DNA of 15,599 nt from UBA1738 sp003453455 (GCA_946621875.1 CAMOOX010000031.1:1-15599), one strand, 5' to 3'; positions 1 to 8,158 are shown, numbered from the stretch's first letter. The notes: a model not told the origin generated them from the sequence alone. Translations and numbers: made by a program.

Positions 1-2
1 TG

Positions 3-28
3 CTCTGATTTTTTTGCAAAAATCAGAG
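3..28. repeat. Perfect 11-bp inverted repeat
   Basis: CTCTGATTTTT (3-13) is matched exactly by AAAAATCAGAG (18-28) around a 4-base loop. No T-run follows on either strand, so this looks like part of a repeated intergenic element rather than a terminator. It belongs to the inverted-repeat cluster that fills bases 1-210. Confidence 0.6.
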
Positions 29-56
29 TTCGCTCATGCCACTGCTCCTCCTTTTT

Positions 57-136
57 CGCAAAAAGTCACGCTCGGTTTCCCTACTCGTTTGTAAACGCAC
101 TCGTTTACGGAAAACTGTCGCTACCAACTTTTTGCG
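57..136. repeat. Nested inverted-repeat element
   Basis: The outer arms CGCAAAAAGT (57-66) and ACTTTTTGCG (127-136) are perfect complements. Inside, GTAAACG (91-97) pairs with CGTTTAC (102-108). The alternative CGTTT (86-90) with AAACG (93-97) uses overlapping bases, so the two inner hairpins exclude each other. GTTTCC (75-80) can pair imperfectly with GGAAAAC (109-115). This nesting is typical of small palindromic or MITE-like intergenic repeats, but only one copy is visible here, so mobility cannot be judged. I see no credible gene in bases 1-339. Confidence 0.5.
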
Positions 137-170
137 ATTTTGAGTATATCTATACCGTTCAGTTCGTTCA

Positions 171-209
171 AATCGGAACAAGCGGAAAAACGCTCGTTCC
201 GATTTTTTG
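171..209 (+). terminator. Hairpin with T-run, terminator-like
   Basis: AATCGGAACAAGCG (171-184) pairs with CGCTCGTTCCGATT (191-204) with a single A-C mismatch and a 6-base loop, and is followed by TTTTTT (203-208). It may terminate a gene to the left of the window, or be the right end of the inverted-repeat cluster. Confidence 0.45.
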
Positions 210-215
210 ATGTAA

Positions 216-251
216 AAAAATAAAGTCATCCTCTTGGGTGGCTTTATTTTT
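216..251 (+). terminator. Intrinsic terminator
   Basis: AAAAATAAAGTCATCC (216-231) and GGGTGGCTTTATTTTT (236-251) form a 16-bp stem with a TCTT loop. The two deviations are U-G wobbles only in plus-strand RNA (they would be A-C mismatches on the other strand), so the terminator reads rightward. It probably ends a transcript entering from the left. Confidence 0.65.
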
Positions 252-339
252 GTATGCACACTGCTAAATGTCATTTTTCACTCGTTTTGCATATGATAAA
301 AAAGCATATTTATGTAATCTGGGTAGAGGGGGTGAAAAA

Positions 340-1110
340 ATGTGGATTGATGCTTTTTACGGCATTATGGTTCCGTTTGTGGGAACAACGCTTGGTGCAG
401 CTTGTGTATTCTTCCTGAGAAAGAATATTAGCAAAAAAGCGGACCGCATATTAACAGGATTTGCCGGCGGAGTTATGGTGGCTGCATCGTTTTTCAGTTT
501 AATTTTGCCGGCTTTGGAGGGCGCGGAATTTTTAGGAAGATTTTCATTTATTCCTGCCACTATCGGTTTTTTGCTTGGAATAGTATTTCTTATTATTATA
601 GATATAATAATGCCATACATAGGCTTTGAAAATAATTATAGAAGCACCTTTTCAAAGACGACAAAGCTCGTCCTTGCCGTTACTATACACAATCTTCCTG
701 AGGGAATGGCGGTTGGAATAGTTTATGCAGGGCTGATTTACGGCAGAAGTGATATAAGTGCCACGAGCGCTTTTGCGCTTGCACTCGGAATAGCGCTACA
801 AAATTTCCCGGAGGGCGCTATTGTGTCAATGCCTTTAAATACTTCGGGTATGACAAAATTTAAGGCATTTGTATGTGGTGCACTGTCGGGGATTGTAGAG
901 CCGATTGGCGCCTTTATAACTATTTTCGCTGCAAGGTTTTTTCTGCCTGTTATGCCGTACTTTTTAAGTTTTGCGGCAGGCGCGATGTTTTATGTGGTTA
1001 TTGAAGAATTACTTCCTTCAAATAATGACGAAGCACATTTTAGTATAGGTACAGTTTTCTTTGCAATAGGATTTGTTATTATGATGGCACTTGATGTTGG
1101 ACTTAAATAA
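340..1110 (+). CDS. ZIP-family divalent metal transporter
   Basis: A polytopic inner-membrane protein of 256 residues, of the ZIP (ZupT/GufA-like) family, which moves Zn2+ and related divalent metals into the cytoplasm. Several hydrophobic segments are visible (about 5-26, 38-58, 70-93, 107-134, 143-165, 175-198, 206-226, 235-253). The family's metal-site motifs are present: HNLPEG at 117-122 in helix 4, a variant QNFPEG at 154-159 in helix 5 where the usual His is replaced, and EELLP at 222-226. The ATG at 340 is chosen because AGAGGGGGTG lies just upstream. An in-frame ATG at 268 lacks a ribosome binding site and would add a charged, non-family N-terminus. The gene stands alone. Metal specificity cannot be read from the sequence. 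Confidence 0.87.
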   Translation: MWIDAFYGIMVPFVGTTLGAACVFFLRKNISKKADRILTGFAGGVMVAASFFSLILPALEGAEFLGRFSFIPATIGFLLGIVFLIIIDIIMPYIGFENNYRSTFSKTTKLVLAVTIHNLPEGMAVGIVYAGLIYGRSDISATSAFALALGIALQNFPEGAIVSMPLNTSGMTKFKAFVCGALSGIVEPIGAFITIFAARFFLPVMPYFLSFAAGAMFYVVIEELLPSNNDEAHFSIGTVFFAIGFVIMMALDVGLK

Positions 1111-1134
1111 TTCCAAAACTTTTGATATAAATGA

Positions 1135-1163
1135 TTGCATATTTTACCGTTATATGGTATAAT
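1135..1163 (+). promoter_or_regulatory. Sigma-A promoter for dapF-dapL
   Basis: The -35 TTGCAT (1135-1140) is followed by a 17-base spacer and a perfect -10 TATAAT (1158-1163), with an extended -10 TGG directly before it. Transcription would start near 1170 and give a leader of about 100 bases. A direct repeat AAGGTTTT (1174-1181 and 1184-1191, 10-base period) lies just downstream of the start; its role is unknown. Confidence 0.7.
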
Positions 1164-1200
1164 ATATAAAATCAAGGTTTTGTAAGGTTTTATATAATAT

Positions 1201-1247
1201 AAAATTGACAGGCTTTTCTTTGGTTTTGCTTGTCAATTTTAATTTTT
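1201..1247 (+). terminator. Hairpin with T-rich tail in the dapF leader
   Basis: AAAATTGACAGGC (1201-1213) pairs with GCTTGTCAATTTT (1228-1240) over 13 pairs with one G-U wobble, followed by a T-rich stretch. It could end the ZIP transcript. Because it lies downstream of the 1135-1163 promoter, it would also act inside the dapF leader, either as an attenuator or as a 5' stabilising hairpin. Confidence 0.5.
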
Positions 1248-1270
1248 AATTGAAATTTGGCGGTGATTAG

Positions 1271-2089
1271 ATGAAATTTACGAAAATGCAAGGGCTTGGG
1301 AATGACTACATATATGTAAACTGCTTTTCCGAGCAGGTAGAGAATATAAATGAAACGGCAAAAATTCTAAGTGACAGGCATTTTGGAATAGGCTCTGACG
1401 GACTTGTTCTTATTAAGCCTTCGGAAATTGCAGATTTTAGAATGGATATGTATAATGCTGACGGTACACAGGCACAAATGTGCGGAAATGCCATAAGATG
1501 TGTTGCAAAATATGTTTATGACCGAAAGCTCACCGATAAAACCGAGATAAGCATTGAAACTCTTGCAGGAATAAAATATTTGCAGCTAAACATTGGTGAT
1601 GATTTAAAGGTGAAGACTGTCCGGGTAAATATGGGGAAGCCTGAGCTTTTTCCAAGGAAAATACCTATTTTGTCCGATTTGGACACATTTATTATGCAGA
1701 ATATAGAAATTGACGGCGTGATTTATAAGGCAACAGGGGTTTCTATGGGAAACCCGCATATTGTTGTTTTTGTAGATGAAATGCCGGATCTATTTAAAGT
1801 AGGGCCTAAATTTGAAAACAATCTGCTCTTTCCGGAGCGTATAAACACAGAATTTGTAATTGTAAAAGACCGTGGGAATATTGAAATGCGCGTTTGGGAG
1901 AGAGGTGCAGGCGAAACACTTGCTTGCGGTACCGGTGCTTGTGCTTCGATGGTTGCAGCAAAGCTTTCTAACCTTGTTGATACCGAAGTCCTGGTACATC
2001 TTTTAGGCGGTGAGCTTAAAATAGAATGGAATGGGGAATGTGTCTATATGACAGGCCCATGTGAATTTGTTTTTGACGGCGAAATTTAA
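1271..2089 (+). CDS. dapF: Diaminopimelate epimerase
   Basis: A cytoplasmic, cofactor-free epimerase that interconverts LL- and meso-diaminopimelate, the precursor of lysine and of the peptidoglycan cross-link. At 272 residues it is full length. The N-terminal half opens with FTKMQGLGND and carries MCGNAIRC with catalytic Cys71. The C-terminal half carries ACGTGACAS with catalytic Cys219. Both cysteines of the two-base mechanism are therefore present. The ATG at 1271 is preceded by GGCGGTGA. dapL starts 17 bases after its stop, and the pair is probably one transcript from the promoter at 1135-1163. The next enzyme in the operon makes this enzyme's substrate, which supports the assignment. Confidence 0.97.
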   Translation: MKFTKMQGLGNDYIYVNCFSEQVENINETAKILSDRHFGIGSDGLVLIKPSEIADFRMDMYNADGTQAQMCGNAIRCVAKYVYDRKLTDKTEISIETLAGIKYLQLNIGDDLKVKTVRVNMGKPELFPRKIPILSDLDTFIMQNIEIDGVIYKATGVSMGNPHIVVFVDEMPDLFKVGPKFENNLLFPERINTEFVIVKDRGNIEMRVWERGAGETLACGTGACASMVAAKLSNLVDTEVLVHLLGGELKIEWNGECVYMTGPCEFVFDGEI

Positions 2090-2106
2090 AAAAGGAGCAA
2101 AAGACA

Positions 2107-3318
2107 ATGACAAAAATTAACGATAACTTTTTAAAACTCTCACCGAGTTACCTTTTTACAAATATAGCGAAAAAGGTTGCGGATTTTTCAGATAAAAATC
2201 CTGACAGAAAACTGATAAAAATGGGTATTGGCGATGTTACCCGTCCTTTAATTCCTGCTGTAATCGAGGCAATGCATAAGGCTACAGAGGAAATGGGCAC
2301 TTTTGAGGGATTTCACGGCTATGGTCCTGAGCAGGGATATCTGTTCCTGCGCGAGCTGATTTGTGAAAATGACTATCAGGGGCTTGGAATTGAACCGGAT
2401 GAGGTTTTTATTTCTGACGGCGCAAAATCCGACTGCGGAAATATTGTTGATATATTTGCGAGGGAAAATAAAGTTGCAGTCTGCGACCCTGTTTATACTG
2501 TTTATGTTGATACTAATGTTATGAGCGGCAGAGCAGGGGAAATTGACGAAAACGGCAAATGGAACAATTTGATTTACTTAAATGCAACAGAAGAAAATAA
2601 CTTTGTTCCTGAAATTCCAGAGGAAAAGGCAGACATTATTTATCTTTGCTATCCGAATAACCCTACGGGTATGACAATTTCTAAAAAGCGTCTTAAAGCG
2701 TGGGTTGATTATGCAAAGAAAAATAATTCTATAATCTTATTTGATGCTGCGTATGAGGCATTTATTACAGAACCTGATGTACCGCATTCTATATTTGAAA
2801 TTGAAGGCGCAAAGGATGTTGCAATTGAATTTCGCAGTTTTTCAAAGACGGCAGGCTTTACCGGTACAAGATGTGCATATACAGTAATTCCGAAAAGCGT
2901 AAAGGTTGATGACACGGAGCTTAATAAACTGTGGCTAAGGCGGCAATGCACAAAATTTAACGGTGTGCCGTATGTAATTCAAAGGGCTGCGGCTGCTGTT
3001 TATTCAGAAGAGGGTAAAAAGCAGGTAAGAGATAATATATTATATTATCTTGAAAATGCAAAAATAATAAAAGAAGCGTTTCAGAGTATAGGTATAAAGG
3101 CATACGGGGGAGTCAGCTCGCCTTATGTATGGGCAAAAATTCCTGACGGTAAAACAAGCTGGGGATTTTTCGATGAAATTCTTGAAAAAGCGGGGGTTGT
3201 CACTACCCCCGGGGCAGGTTTTGGAGCAAACGGCGAAGGGTACATACGCCTTACTGCATTCAATACCCGTGAGGCAACTATTGAGGCAATGGAAAATATC
3301 AAAAAACTATTTAAGTAA
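2107..3318 (+). CDS. dapL: LL-diaminopimelate aminotransferase
   Basis: A PLP-dependent fold-type I aminotransferase that converts tetrahydrodipicolinate directly to LL-diaminopimelate using glutamate, bypassing the succinylase and acetylase branches. At 403 residues it matches the roughly 400-410 of the family. Visible motifs are GIGDVTRPL (40-48), the substrate-binding segment FHGYGPEQGY (69-78), CYPNNPTG (181-188), FDAAYEAF (212-219) and the PLP Schiff-base lysine Lys247 in SFSKTAGFTG. AGGAG lies 9 bases before the ATG. It follows dapF closely in the same operon and ends at the terminator at 3322-3360. Use of DapL is common in clostridia and some other anaerobes, chlamydiae and plants. Confidence 0.96.
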   Translation: MTKINDNFLKLSPSYLFTNIAKKVADFSDKNPDRKLIKMGIGDVTRPLIPAVIEAMHKATEEMGTFEGFHGYGPEQGYLFLRELICENDYQGLGIEPDEVFISDGAKSDCGNIVDIFARENKVAVCDPVYTVYVDTNVMSGRAGEIDENGKWNNLIYLNATEENNFVPEIPEEKADIIYLCYPNNPTGMTISKKRLKAWVDYAKKNNSIILFDAAYEAFITEPDVPHSIFEIEGAKDVAIEFRSFSKTAGFTGTRCAYTVIPKSVKVDDTELNKLWLRRQCTKFNGVPYVIQRAAAAVYSEEGKKQVRDNILYYLENAKIIKEAFQSIGIKAYGGVSSPYVWAKIPDGKTSWGFFDEILEKAGVVTTPGAGFGANGEGYIRLTAFNTREATIEAMENIKKLFK

Positions 3319-3321
3319 TTC

Positions 3322-3360
3322 AAAAAACAGAAACGATTTTTAGGTCGTTTCTGTTTTTTT
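3322..3360. terminator. Bidirectional intrinsic terminator between convergent genes
   Basis: A perfect 15-bp stem, AAAAAACAGAAACGA (3322-3336) with TCGTTTCTGTTTTTT (3345-3359), has an 8-base loop. It gives a T-run in both directions, so it can end dapL on the plus strand and the methyltransferase on the minus strand. The minus-strand gene's stop codon (3340-3342) sits in the loop, and its last codons form the right arm. Confidence 0.85.
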
Positions 3361-4485
3361 GGGCGGTCTTGCTCCAAAATACTGATAAATGTTGCATTTT
3401 ATCATACCATTATATATTTTTCTGCGCTTATCCGCTTTTTTTCCGAAGTGCTTTTCAAAGTTCTCATCTGATGCAAGAATGTAATAGGACCAATCGGGAA
3501 GATGTGAAAAAGCTTTGCCGATATTTGCATAAAGCTCCTCGCAGGACTGCTTATCTCCCAAACGCTCACCGTATGGGGGATTGCATATAATACTTCCGTA
3601 TTTTTCATGGGAGCTAACCTGCGCAGCATCACAACTGTTAAATGAAATTGCATCATCTACTCCTGCAATTTTTGCATTCTGCATAGCTACCGAAAGTATA
3701 TCGGTATCAATGTCCGAAGCTACAATATTAAGGAGTGTATCACGCATTTTATCATGGGCTTCGCTTCTTGCCGAATTCCATATAGTTTGAGGAATTTGTG
3801 AAAAGTTTTCGGAAGAGAATGTACGGGAAATTCCGGGCGCAATATTTCTTTTAAACATTGCAGCTTCAATCGGTATCGTACCGCTCCCGCAAAATGGGTC
3901 TAAAAGCGGATATTCGTACTTCCAAAAGCTTAGCATAACCATAGCTGCGGCAATTGTTTCTTTGAGCGGTGCGGCATTTGCAATACGGCGGTAGCCCCTT
4001 TTATGAAGTCCGTCACCTGAGGTGTCTATCATAAGACTTACTTTGTCCTTCATAACAGAAAACTGAATTTGATACAGAGTTCCTGTTTCGGGAAACCAAT
4101 CTATGCCATAGCTTTTTGACATTGAGTCGGCTATTGCTTTTTTTATAATTGCCTGACAGTCACGCATACTGGCAAGCGTTGATTTTAAACAAAAACCTTT
4201 AATGGGGAATACTGCATCCTTTGGAAGCCAATCGCTCCATTTTACAGCTTTTGTCTTTTCAAAAAGCTCTTCAAAGGAAATTGCGTCAAATTCCGCAACT
4301 TCTATCAGAACTCTTTCTCCGCATCTAATCCATAAATTAGTGCGAGCGACTGCCTCAAAATCGCCTAAAAAACTTACCTTGCCGTCTTCTGTCTTAAATA
4401 CATCATATCCGAGCCATTTAAGTTCCTTTGCGACTAATGCCTCTAAACCAAACAGGCAGGGGATGATTATCTTAAATTTCTCCAT
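3340..4485 (-). CDS. THUMP-domain class I rRNA (guanine-N2) methyltransferase, YpsC/RlmL type
   Basis: A cytoplasmic SAM-dependent RNA methyltransferase of 381 residues, close to the length of Bacillus YpsC. It resembles the N2-guanine methylating part of RlmL that acts on 23S rRNA. An N-terminal ferredoxin-like and THUMP region (about 3-155) precedes the Rossmann methyltransferase. SAM motif I is DPFCGSGT (196-203), the acidic motif is ASDID (256-260) and the catalytic motif IV is NPPYGERLGD (302-311). I prefer the ATG at 4485: TAGGTGA lies 8 bases upstream of it, whereas the in-frame GTG 12 bases further out falls inside that ribosome binding site. The gene has its own promoter and ends in the shared terminator. 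The exact target base is not readable. Confidence 0.9.
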   Translation of the reverse strand: MEKFKIIIPCLFGLEALVAKELKWLGYDVFKTEDGKVSFLGDFEAVARTNLWIRCGERVLIEVAEFDAISFEELFEKTKAVKWSDWLPKDAVFPIKGFCLKSTLASMRDCQAIIKKAIADSMSKSYGIDWFPETGTLYQIQFSVMKDKVSLMIDTSGDGLHKRGYRRIANAAPLKETIAAAMVMLSFWKYEYPLLDPFCGSGTIPIEAAMFKRNIAPGISRTFSSENFSQIPQTIWNSARSEAHDKMRDTLLNIVASDIDTDILSVAMQNAKIAGVDDAISFNSCDAAQVSSHEKYGSIICNPPYGERLGDKQSCEELYANIGKAFSHLPDWSYYILASDENFEKHFGKKADKRRKIYNGMIKCNIYQYFGARPPKKTETT

Positions 4486-4514
4486 ATCAAAATTCACCTA
4501 CTTTTATGGTATCA

Positions 4515-4543
4515 ATTTTACAATATTTTGAAGAATTCTGCAA
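4515..4543 (-). promoter_or_regulatory. Sigma-A promoter for the rRNA methyltransferase
   Basis: Read on the minus strand, TTGCAG (4538-4543) and TAAAAT (4515-4520) are separated by exactly 17 bases. It lies back to back with the secD promoter. Confidence 0.55.
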
Positions 4544-4571
4544 GTAAATATATAAAAAAAGTAATTTTGTA

Positions 4572-4600
4572 TTGACTAATTAGAAAAAAAAGGATATAAT
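4572..4600 (+). promoter_or_regulatory. Sigma-A promoter for secD-secF
   Basis: TTGACT (4572-4577), a 17-base A-rich spacer and a perfect TATAAT (4595-4600) form a near-consensus promoter. Transcription would start near 4607, about 35 bases before the secD ATG. Confidence 0.8.
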
Positions 4601-4641
4601 ATGAAGGTATGTTATTTACATTGTGAAAGGACGGACAAACT

Positions 4642-5910
4642 ATGAAGAAAAAAAGTGTATTACTTCTTATCCTTATGGTCATTATTGCAGTAGTATTAAA
4701 CTGCGTGGCTTTTATAGGATTTGATGTATCGGGGTTCAAATACGGAGGAGTATTTGACGAAACTCAGGGTATAAGAAAGGGTATTGACTTAGCAGGAGGC
4801 TCAGTTATAACTTTTGAGGCAAACAAGGCAAATCCGACTGAGGCAGAAATGGACATTGTTGAAGCAATATTCAATGCCCGTTTAAACGGTGCAGGCTATA
4901 CAGAGGCGAGAATTTCAAGGGACAATGCAGGACAGATTACTGTTGAAATTCCATCAGTTACAAACACCGATGAGGCGGCAAGTCTTTTAGGCTCTACCGC
5001 AAAGCTTACTTTCCAGGATGCTGACGGAAATGTTGTTTTAGACGGTGCTACCGATATCAAAAATGCAGAGTATAAGTATGGTCAGACCTCTCAGACAGGC
5101 GCTGCACAGGCTTATGTTCAGCTTACTTTAACATCAGAGGCTGTTGCCAAATTTGCTGAGGCAACTAAAAATGCCGCAGCTAAGGCTGGCGAGGGTAAAA
5201 ACTATATTTCAATTGTAATGGACGAAAATATTATTTCAAGCCCGTCTGTTAAAGCTGAAATTAATTCCGAAACTTGTATAATTGAGGGAAATTTCACTCC
5301 TGAAACGGCGCAAGAGCTTGCAAATCAGATTAAATCAGGTCAGCTTCCTTTTGAACTTACCGCAATTTCTAAGGAAACAATCGGTGCAGAGCTTGGTGCG
5401 GACGCTCTTCCTTCATCTATGAAGGCAGCGGCAATCGGCATACTTTTGATAATGCTCTTTATGATAATTATTTACAGAATGTCTGGTATTTTGGCGTCAA
5501 TAGCGCTTGCTATTTATGTTGGGCTTATAGCGCTTCTATTAGGCGTATTGCGTGTAAATCTGAGCCTTTCTGGTATTGCAGGCATTATAACATCGCTTGG
5601 TATGGCGGTCGATGCAAATGTTATCATTTTTGAGAGAATGAAGGAAGAATTGAAGAACGGAAAATCTATAAAAGCTGCTGTTGACTCAGGCTTTGACAAA
5701 GCGTTTTCCGCAATTTTGGACTCAAATGTCACAACCGTTATATCCTGTGTTGTACTTTACCTTTCGGGCATAGGTACAATCAGAGGTTTTGCTGTGACTT
5801 TGGGACTTGGCGTTATCGTAAGTATGTTTACTGCTATCGTTATAACAAAATTCCTTTTGAAGCAGCTTGTAAATTTCCAGTTTAAGAACCGCAAGCTGTT
5901 CTGCGCATAA
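4642..5910 (+). CDS. secD: Protein translocase subunit SecD
   Basis: An RND-type membrane protein that works with SecF to drive late steps of Sec-dependent export, using the proton or sodium gradient. It is 422 residues, shorter than the enterobacterial form and in line with compact Gram-positive SecD proteins. TM1 is at about 5-27, followed by the conserved GIDLAGGS (47-54). A large extracytoplasmic domain spans about 35-255, and TM2-6 lie at about 262-410. The conserved RND helix segment contains GMAVDANVIIFERMKEE (320-336). The ATG at 4642 is preceded by GAAAGGA. secF starts 18 bases after the stop, so the pair is one operon. Confidence 0.95.
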   Translation: MKKKSVLLLILMVIIAVVLNCVAFIGFDVSGFKYGGVFDETQGIRKGIDLAGGSVITFEANKANPTEAEMDIVEAIFNARLNGAGYTEARISRDNAGQITVEIPSVTNTDEAASLLGSTAKLTFQDADGNVVLDGATDIKNAEYKYGQTSQTGAAQAYVQLTLTSEAVAKFAEATKNAAAKAGEGKNYISIVMDENIISSPSVKAEINSETCIIEGNFTPETAQELANQIKSGQLPFELTAISKETIGAELGADALPSSMKAAAIGILLIMLFMIIIYRMSGILASIALAIYVGLIALLLGVLRVNLSLSGIAGIITSLGMAVDANVIIFERMKEELKNGKSIKAAVDSGFDKAFSAILDSNVTTVISCVVLYLSGIGTIRGFAVTLGLGVIVSMFTAIVITKFLLKQLVNFQFKNRKLFCA

Positions 5911-5928
5911 TTAAGGGAGGTAAGTAAA

Positions 5929-6819
5929 ATGAAGAATATTAAATATACAGAAAACAGAATTAAATTTTTATTGCTTCCTATATTGATTATTGTAGTAGGA
6001 GTTATAATGTATTTTGTACGCGGCTTTAACTTCGATACTGAATTTGTCGGCGGTATAAGAATGCAGGTAAATGTAGACGCGCAATTTGAAAACCAGGAAG
6101 TTGCAGACCTTGTAACAGAGGTTGCAGGCGATGTTGCCGCTCCTGTTGTTCAAAAAATTGGCGACGGAACTCAGGCAACTATAAAAATGTCAGAGCTTGA
6201 TGATGAAACAAAAGCAAATTTAATAGCTGCCATTACCGAAAAGTACGGCGAAAATGCCGTTATGTCTGTAAACAGTGCATCTGCAAGCTTTGGAACACAG
6301 GTTCAGAGAAAAGCTTTGATATTCACACTTATTGCAATTCTTTGTATATTAGCATACATTGCTATAAGGTTTGAAGTAAAGAGTGCTGTTATGGCTGTAA
6401 TCGCACTTGCAATAAATGTTATCGTTATGATGGCGGTTTATACGATTACTTATACACCTTTAAATACAACATTTATTGCTGCTATGCTTACAGTTGTCGG
6501 ATATTCAATAAACAATACCATCGTGGTATTCGATAGAATACGCGAGAATATGCGTGGATTTAATGCCAAAAAGGGTGGGGTTGTAGCAGAAGTTGTTGAC
6601 AGAAGTATTTCCGAGTCTATGGGAAGAACTCTAAATGCTACTATTACGACGCTTATAACCATTCTTTTGCTCTATTTCCTTGGCGTAAATTCAATTAAAG
6701 AATTTGCATTCCCATTGATAATCGGAGTTATAATCGGCGCATATACATCAATATTTATAGCAAGTCCGTTCTGGGCCGCATGGAAAACTTCTGAGATTGC
6801 GTCAAAGAAAACAAAATAA
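5929..6819 (+). CDS. secF: Protein translocase subunit SecF
   Basis: The partner of SecD in the export-assisting membrane complex. It is 296 residues with TM1 at about 12-30, the SecF N-terminal motif TEFVGGIRM (37-45), an extracytoplasmic domain to about residue 127, and TM2-6 from about 128 to 285. The diagnostic segment VVGYSINNTIVVFDRIREN (189-207) is intact. GGGAGG lies 9 bases upstream of the ATG. SecD and SecF are separate proteins here, unlike the fused SecDF of Bacillus. The operon ends at the palindromic hairpin at 6825-6853. Confidence 0.95.
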   Translation: MKNIKYTENRIKFLLLPILIIVVGVIMYFVRGFNFDTEFVGGIRMQVNVDAQFENQEVADLVTEVAGDVAAPVVQKIGDGTQATIKMSELDDETKANLIAAITEKYGENAVMSVNSASASFGTQVQRKALIFTLIAILCILAYIAIRFEVKSAVMAVIALAINVIVMMAVYTITYTPLNTTFIAAMLTVVGYSINNTIVVFDRIRENMRGFNAKKGGVVAEVVDRSISESMGRTLNATITTLITILLLYFLGVNSIKEFAFPLIIGVIIGAYTSIFIASPFWAAWKTSEIASKKTK

Positions 6820-6824
6820 TTTTG

Positions 6825-6853
6825 AGCAGTACAGAAATTTCTGTACTGCTTTT
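6825..6853 (+). terminator. Palindromic intrinsic terminator after secF
   Basis: AGCAGTACAGAAA (6825-6837) is followed directly by its exact complement TTTCTGTACTGCT (6838-6850), giving an 11-bp stem with an AATT loop, then TTTT. The perfect two-fold symmetry would also suit a protein operator for metY, but the T tail and its position favour termination. Between here and metY I see no convincing promoter. Confidence 0.7.
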
Positions 6854-6880
6854 AAATAAAATGAGAAAGGTTGAGATTTA

Positions 6881-8158
6881 ATGGATAATTACAAGATAGA
6901 AACAAAATGTATTCAAAGCGGATATAAGCCGGAAAATGGGCAGCCGCGCGTACTTCCGATATATCAAAGTACGACTTATAAATATGACTCTGCTAATCAT
7001 TTGGGTGATTTGTTTGACTTAAAGGCACCGGGACATATGTATTCAAGAATTTCTAATCCTACACTTTCCTGTGTTGAGGAAAAAATTGCAGATTTGGAAG
7101 GCGGAGTAGGTGCTGCACTTACAACATCAGGTCAGGCTGCAAACCTTCTTGCAATACTGAATATTACGGGAAGCGGACAGAATTTTGTAAGTCTTTCTTC
7201 AATTTATGGAGGTACAATAAATCTTTTTGCTGTCACCTTAAAAAAACTTGGGATTGAGGTGCGTTTTGCAACACCGGAAATGACGGAAAGTGAAATTGAT
7301 GCACTGTTTGATGAAAATACGCGTCTGGTTTTTGGCGAAACAATAGCAAACCCTGCGCTTAATGTTATGGATATTGAAAAATATGCAAATATTGCGCATA
7401 AGCATAATTTACCGCTTTTAGTTGATAATACTTTTGCAACGCCTATTTTGTGCAGACCATTTGAATATGGGGCAGATATTGTAATTCATTCTACCACCAA
7501 ATATATGGACGGTCATGCGACTGTTGTAGGCGGATGTGTAGTTGACAGCGGAAAATTCGATTGGAACAACGGAAAATTCCCTGAACTTACCGAGCCTGAT
7601 GAGTCGTATCACGGCGTAGTTTATACAAAACAATTCGGAGAAGCCGCATTTATAACTAAACTTCGCGTTCAGCTTATTCGTGATTTTGGTGTTGCGCCAA
7701 GCGCTTTAAATGCATTTTTGCTCAATATGGGTCTTGAAACCTTGCATCTTAGAATGGAGCGTCACTCTCAAAATGCGCTGGAAGTTGCAAAATTTTTAGA
7801 AAGTAATGAAAAAATTGCTTGGGTAAACTACCCGAAGCTTGAATCAAGCAAAGATTTTGCTTTGGCAGAAAAATATTTGCCAAAGGGCGCTTGCGGAGTT
7901 ATTTCCTTCGGTATAAAAGGCGGAAGAGAGGCAGCTGTCAAATTTATGGACAGCTTAAAGCTTGCGGCTATTGTTGTCCATGTGGCTGATGCACGCACAT
8001 GCGTTTTGCATCCTGCGTCAACCACCCACCGTCAGCTTACCGATGAACAGCTTGTTGATGCAGGCATTGGAGCAGATTTAATAAGAATGTCTGTGGGTAT
8101 TGAAAATGCCGAAGATATTATAAATGATATAAAGCAGGCACTTAATGAGGTGAGATAA
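6881..8158 (+). CDS. metY: O-acetylhomoserine sulfhydrylase (aminocarboxypropyltransferase)
   Basis: A PLP enzyme of the Cys/Met metabolism family that condenses O-acetylhomoserine with sulfide to give homocysteine directly. It is 425 residues, the longer MetY-type length. Visible motifs are SRISNPT (55-61), TSGQAAN (82-88), VDNTFATP (181-188) with the PLP-pyridine Asp182, and HSTTKYMDGH (203-212) with the Schiff-base Lys207. GAAAGG precedes the ATG. Its stop and the metA start share one base (TAATG), so translation is coupled with the enzyme that makes its substrate. No SAM riboswitch fits in the 61 bases upstream. A cystathionine gamma-synthase is a paralogous alternative, but the length and pairing with metA favour MetY. 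Confidence 0.93.
   Translation: MDNYKIETKCIQSGYKPENGQPRVLPIYQSTTYKYDSANHLGDLFDLKAPGHMYSRISNPTLSCVEEKIADLEGGVGAALTTSGQAANLLAILNITGSGQNFVSLSSIYGGTINLFAVTLKKLGIEVRFATPEMTESEIDALFDENTRLVFGETIANPALNVMDIEKYANIAHKHNLPLLVDNTFATPILCRPFEYGADIVIHSTTKYMDGHATVVGGCVVDSGKFDWNNGKFPELTEPDESYHGVVYTKQFGEAAFITKLRVQLIRDFGVAPSALNAFLLNMGLETLHLRMERHSQNALEVAKFLESNEKIAWVNYPKLESSKDFALAEKYLPKGACGVISFGIKGGREAAVKFMDSLKLAAIVVHVADARTCVLHPASTTHRQLTDEQLVDAGIGADLIRMSVGIENAEDIINDIKQALNEVR

Noticed and set aside
23..274. An 83-codon minus-strand frame ending in MSEL
   Set aside because: It runs through the inverted repeats, has a highly basic low-complexity composition and no recognisable domain. It is better explained as a by-product of the repeat.
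268..339. Upstream in-frame ATG for the ZIP transporter
   Set aside because: No ribosome binding site, and the added residues are not membrane-like. The ATG at 340 has a strong site and the family N-terminus.
1164..1270. Lysine riboswitch before dapF
   Set aside because: The leader is about 100 bases with a single hairpin, too short for the L-box fold.
4486..4497. GTG start for the rRNA methyltransferase
   Set aside because: This GTG lies within the AGGTGA ribosome binding site of the ATG at 4485 and has no site of its own.
6820..6880. SAM riboswitch or other methionine-responsive leader before metY
   Set aside because: Only 61 bases, occupied by the secF terminator hairpin; there is no room for an S-box.
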